6,223 nucleotides of DNA, from the NCBI GenBank assembly GCA_035947555.1, contig DASZJZ010000164.1, forward strand, positions 1-6,223, read 5' to 3'. The notes beneath the pieces are model-generated. The model worked only from the letters and a program-made list of their open reading frames with translations, made no database searches and was not told where the DNA came from. The translations under genes were made by a program, and so were the position numbers. Positions 5,164-6,223 of this stretch are shown one piece after another; within the stretch, counting starts at the first letter, position 1; each line of letters begins with the position of its first letter. This DNA is from JACVRW01 sp035947555. Its GTDB lineage: Bacteria; Actinomycetota; Thermoleophilia; Solirubrobacterales; Thermoleophilaceae.

Positions 5164-6219
5164 ATGACCGCGAATGGAAAGCAGGTGAGGCGGCTCGTGC
5201 CGGGCGACGCGCTAGGCGAGGCCACGCTGGCGCGAGCGCGCGCGGGCGACGACGAGGCGTTCCGCGAGCTCACCGAGCCGCACCGGCGGGAGCTGCAGGT
5301 GCACTGCTACCGCATCCTCGGCTCGCTGCAGGACGCCGAGGACCTGGTGCAAGAGACGCTGCTGGCGGCCTGGCGCAGCCTGGACGCGTTCGAGGGCCGG
5401 GCGTCCGTGCGCGCCTGGCTCTACCGGATCGCGACGAACCGCTGCCTGAACGCGCTGCGCGCCCGGTCGCGCCGCCCACGGGAGGTCCAAGCCATGTCTG
5501 AACGCGCCCCCGAGCCCACCCGCCGGACCGAGCCGACCTGGCTCGAGCCCTACCCCGACGTGCTGCTCGAGGACATGGCGGACCGCTCCCCGGGGCCGGA
5601 GGCGCGCTACGAGGCCAGGGAGTCGATCGAGCTCGCCTTCATCGTGGCCCTCCAGGGGCTGCCGCCGAGCCAGCGCGCGGCGCTCGTGCTGCGCGACGTG
5701 CTCGGTTTCCGCACCGCCGAGGTGGCCGAGATGCTCGACACGGGCGAGGTCTCGGTGAAGGGCGCCCTGCAGCGCGCCCGGGCGGCCGTGGAAGCGCGGC
5801 TGCCGGCCGCCGACCGCGAGGGGGCCCCGCGGCCGAACTCCCCCACCGAGCGCCAAGTGGTGGGGCGCTTTGCCGACGCCGTCCAGAGCGGCGACATCGA
5901 CGACATCGTCGCCCTGCTCACCGACGACGCGCTGCTCACGATGCCGCCCCAGCCGCTCGAGTACGAGGGCCACGAGGCGATCGCCGCGTTCCTCCGCCAC
6001 CGCGCCGAGCTGCGCGGCACGCCGCTGCGCGTGGTACCCACCCGCGCCAACACCCAGCCCGCCTTCGGCTGCTACCTCCCCGACCCGCGAGCCGCGATCG
6101 CCCGCCCCTACGGACTGCTGGTACTCACCCTCGAGGGCGACAAGGCCTCGGCGATCACCTGGTTCACGGACACCGCCGTCTTCCGGCACTTCGGGCTGCC
6201 GCGGACGCTCCGCTCGTAG
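5164..6219 (+). CDS. ECF sigma-70 factor with C-terminal SnoaL-like domain (SigG/TIGR02960-like)
   Basis: A 351-residue extracytoplasmic-function sigma factor, much longer than the basic type of about 180-200. The sigma-2 region spans about 32-100, with CYRILGSLQDAEDLVQETLL (48-67) and RASVRAWLYRIATNRCLNAL. A linker carries WLEPYPDVLLED (126-137), a stretch I associate with the SigG-like group. The sigma-4 region is about 156-213 (LPPSQRAALVLRDVLGFRTA, then EVAEMLDTGEVSVKGALQRA). From about residue 230 a SnoaL/NTF2-like domain follows (RQVVGRFADAVQSGDIDDIV, EGHEAIAAFLRHR, ITWFTDTAVFRHFGLP). In related groups such an extension replaces a separate anti-sigma factor and controls activity. No anti-sigma gene is visible nearby. 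The ATG at 5164 has no clear ribosome binding site. A GTG at 5197 preceded by AGGTGAGG is a plausible alternative start that would drop only 11 residues. Confidence 0.93.
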   Translation: MTANGKQVRRLVPGDALGEATLARARAGDDEAFRELTEPHRRELQVHCYRILGSLQDAEDLVQETLLAAWRSLDAFEGRASVRAWLYRIATNRCLNALRARSRRPREVQAMSERAPEPTRRTEPTWLEPYPDVLLEDMADRSPGPEARYEARESIELAFIVALQGLPPSQRAALVLRDVLGFRTAEVAEMLDTGEVSVKGALQRARAAVEARLPAADREGAPRPNSPTERQVVGRFADAVQSGDIDDIVALLTDDALLTMPPQPLEYEGHEAIAAFLRHRAELRGTPLRVVPTRANTQPAFGCYLPDPRAAIARPYGLLVLTLEGDKASAITWFTDTAVFRHFGLPRTLRS

Positions 6220-6223
6220 GCCG

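Noticed and set aside
5212..6189. 325-codon minus-strand frame opposite the sigma factor
   Set aside because: G/R/A-rich composition without any recognisable motif; a GC-rich shadow of the sigma gene.
1..6223. CRISPR array, tRNA/rRNA, insertion sequence, riboswitch
   Set aside because: No regularly spaced repeats, cloverleaf, transposase motif, terminal inverted repeats or known riboswitch core was seen on either strand.

Overview
The window is GC-rich chromosomal DNA from a high-GC actinobacterium. A soil lineage such as Thermoleophilia (Solirubrobacterales or Gaiellales) is my best inference. It rests on the small NTF2/SnoaL protein that starts MSQENVE, a start I associate with that group, and on the density of small GYD, cupin, VOC, AHSA1 and SnoaL-extended ECF sigma genes. 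No rRNA, tRNA, CRISPR array, transposase or phage gene is visible.

Layout. (1) Positions 1-369, minus strand: an ArsR-family repressor overlaps by 8 nt the start of a second gene cut by the window edge, probably an AHSA1/SRPBCC protein. A 35-nt AT-rich operator/promoter island sits just upstream of arsR. (2) Positions about 436-800: a small gene graveyard. A MerR-type promoter with a 19-bp spacer and a dyad drives a merR gene that has a stop at codon 12, breaks off after its DNA-binding helices, and is joined to a 70-codon middle piece of a VOC (glyoxalase-fold) gene. (3) Positions 821-3045, minus strand: a likely operon of cupin, LysR-type regulator and SnoaL-like protein (9-nt gap, then a 59-nt overlap), followed by a conserved small protein after a 79-nt gap that holds part of a hairpin. 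(4) Positions 3253-3546, plus strand: a GYD-domain protein divergent from the cupin; a perfect TGGACC-N3-GGTCCA palindrome lies in the divergent spacer. (5) Positions 3610-5088, minus strand: a DHA2 (14-TM) MFS exporter convergent with the GYD gene; a long hairpin lies between them. (6) Positions 5164-6219, plus strand: an ECF sigma factor with a C-terminal SnoaL-like domain, divergent from the exporter across 75 bp that hold an imperfect dyad.

The genes look like several independent regulator-plus-effector units (ArsR/AHSA1, MerR/VOC now dead, LysR/cupin/SnoaL, ECF sigma beside an efflux pump). This resembles a stress or small-molecule-response neighbourhood rather than one pathway. I found no convincing new multi-gene system. 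The most notable observations are the decayed merR-VOC locus with its intact-looking promoter and the symmetric sites in the two divergent spacers.
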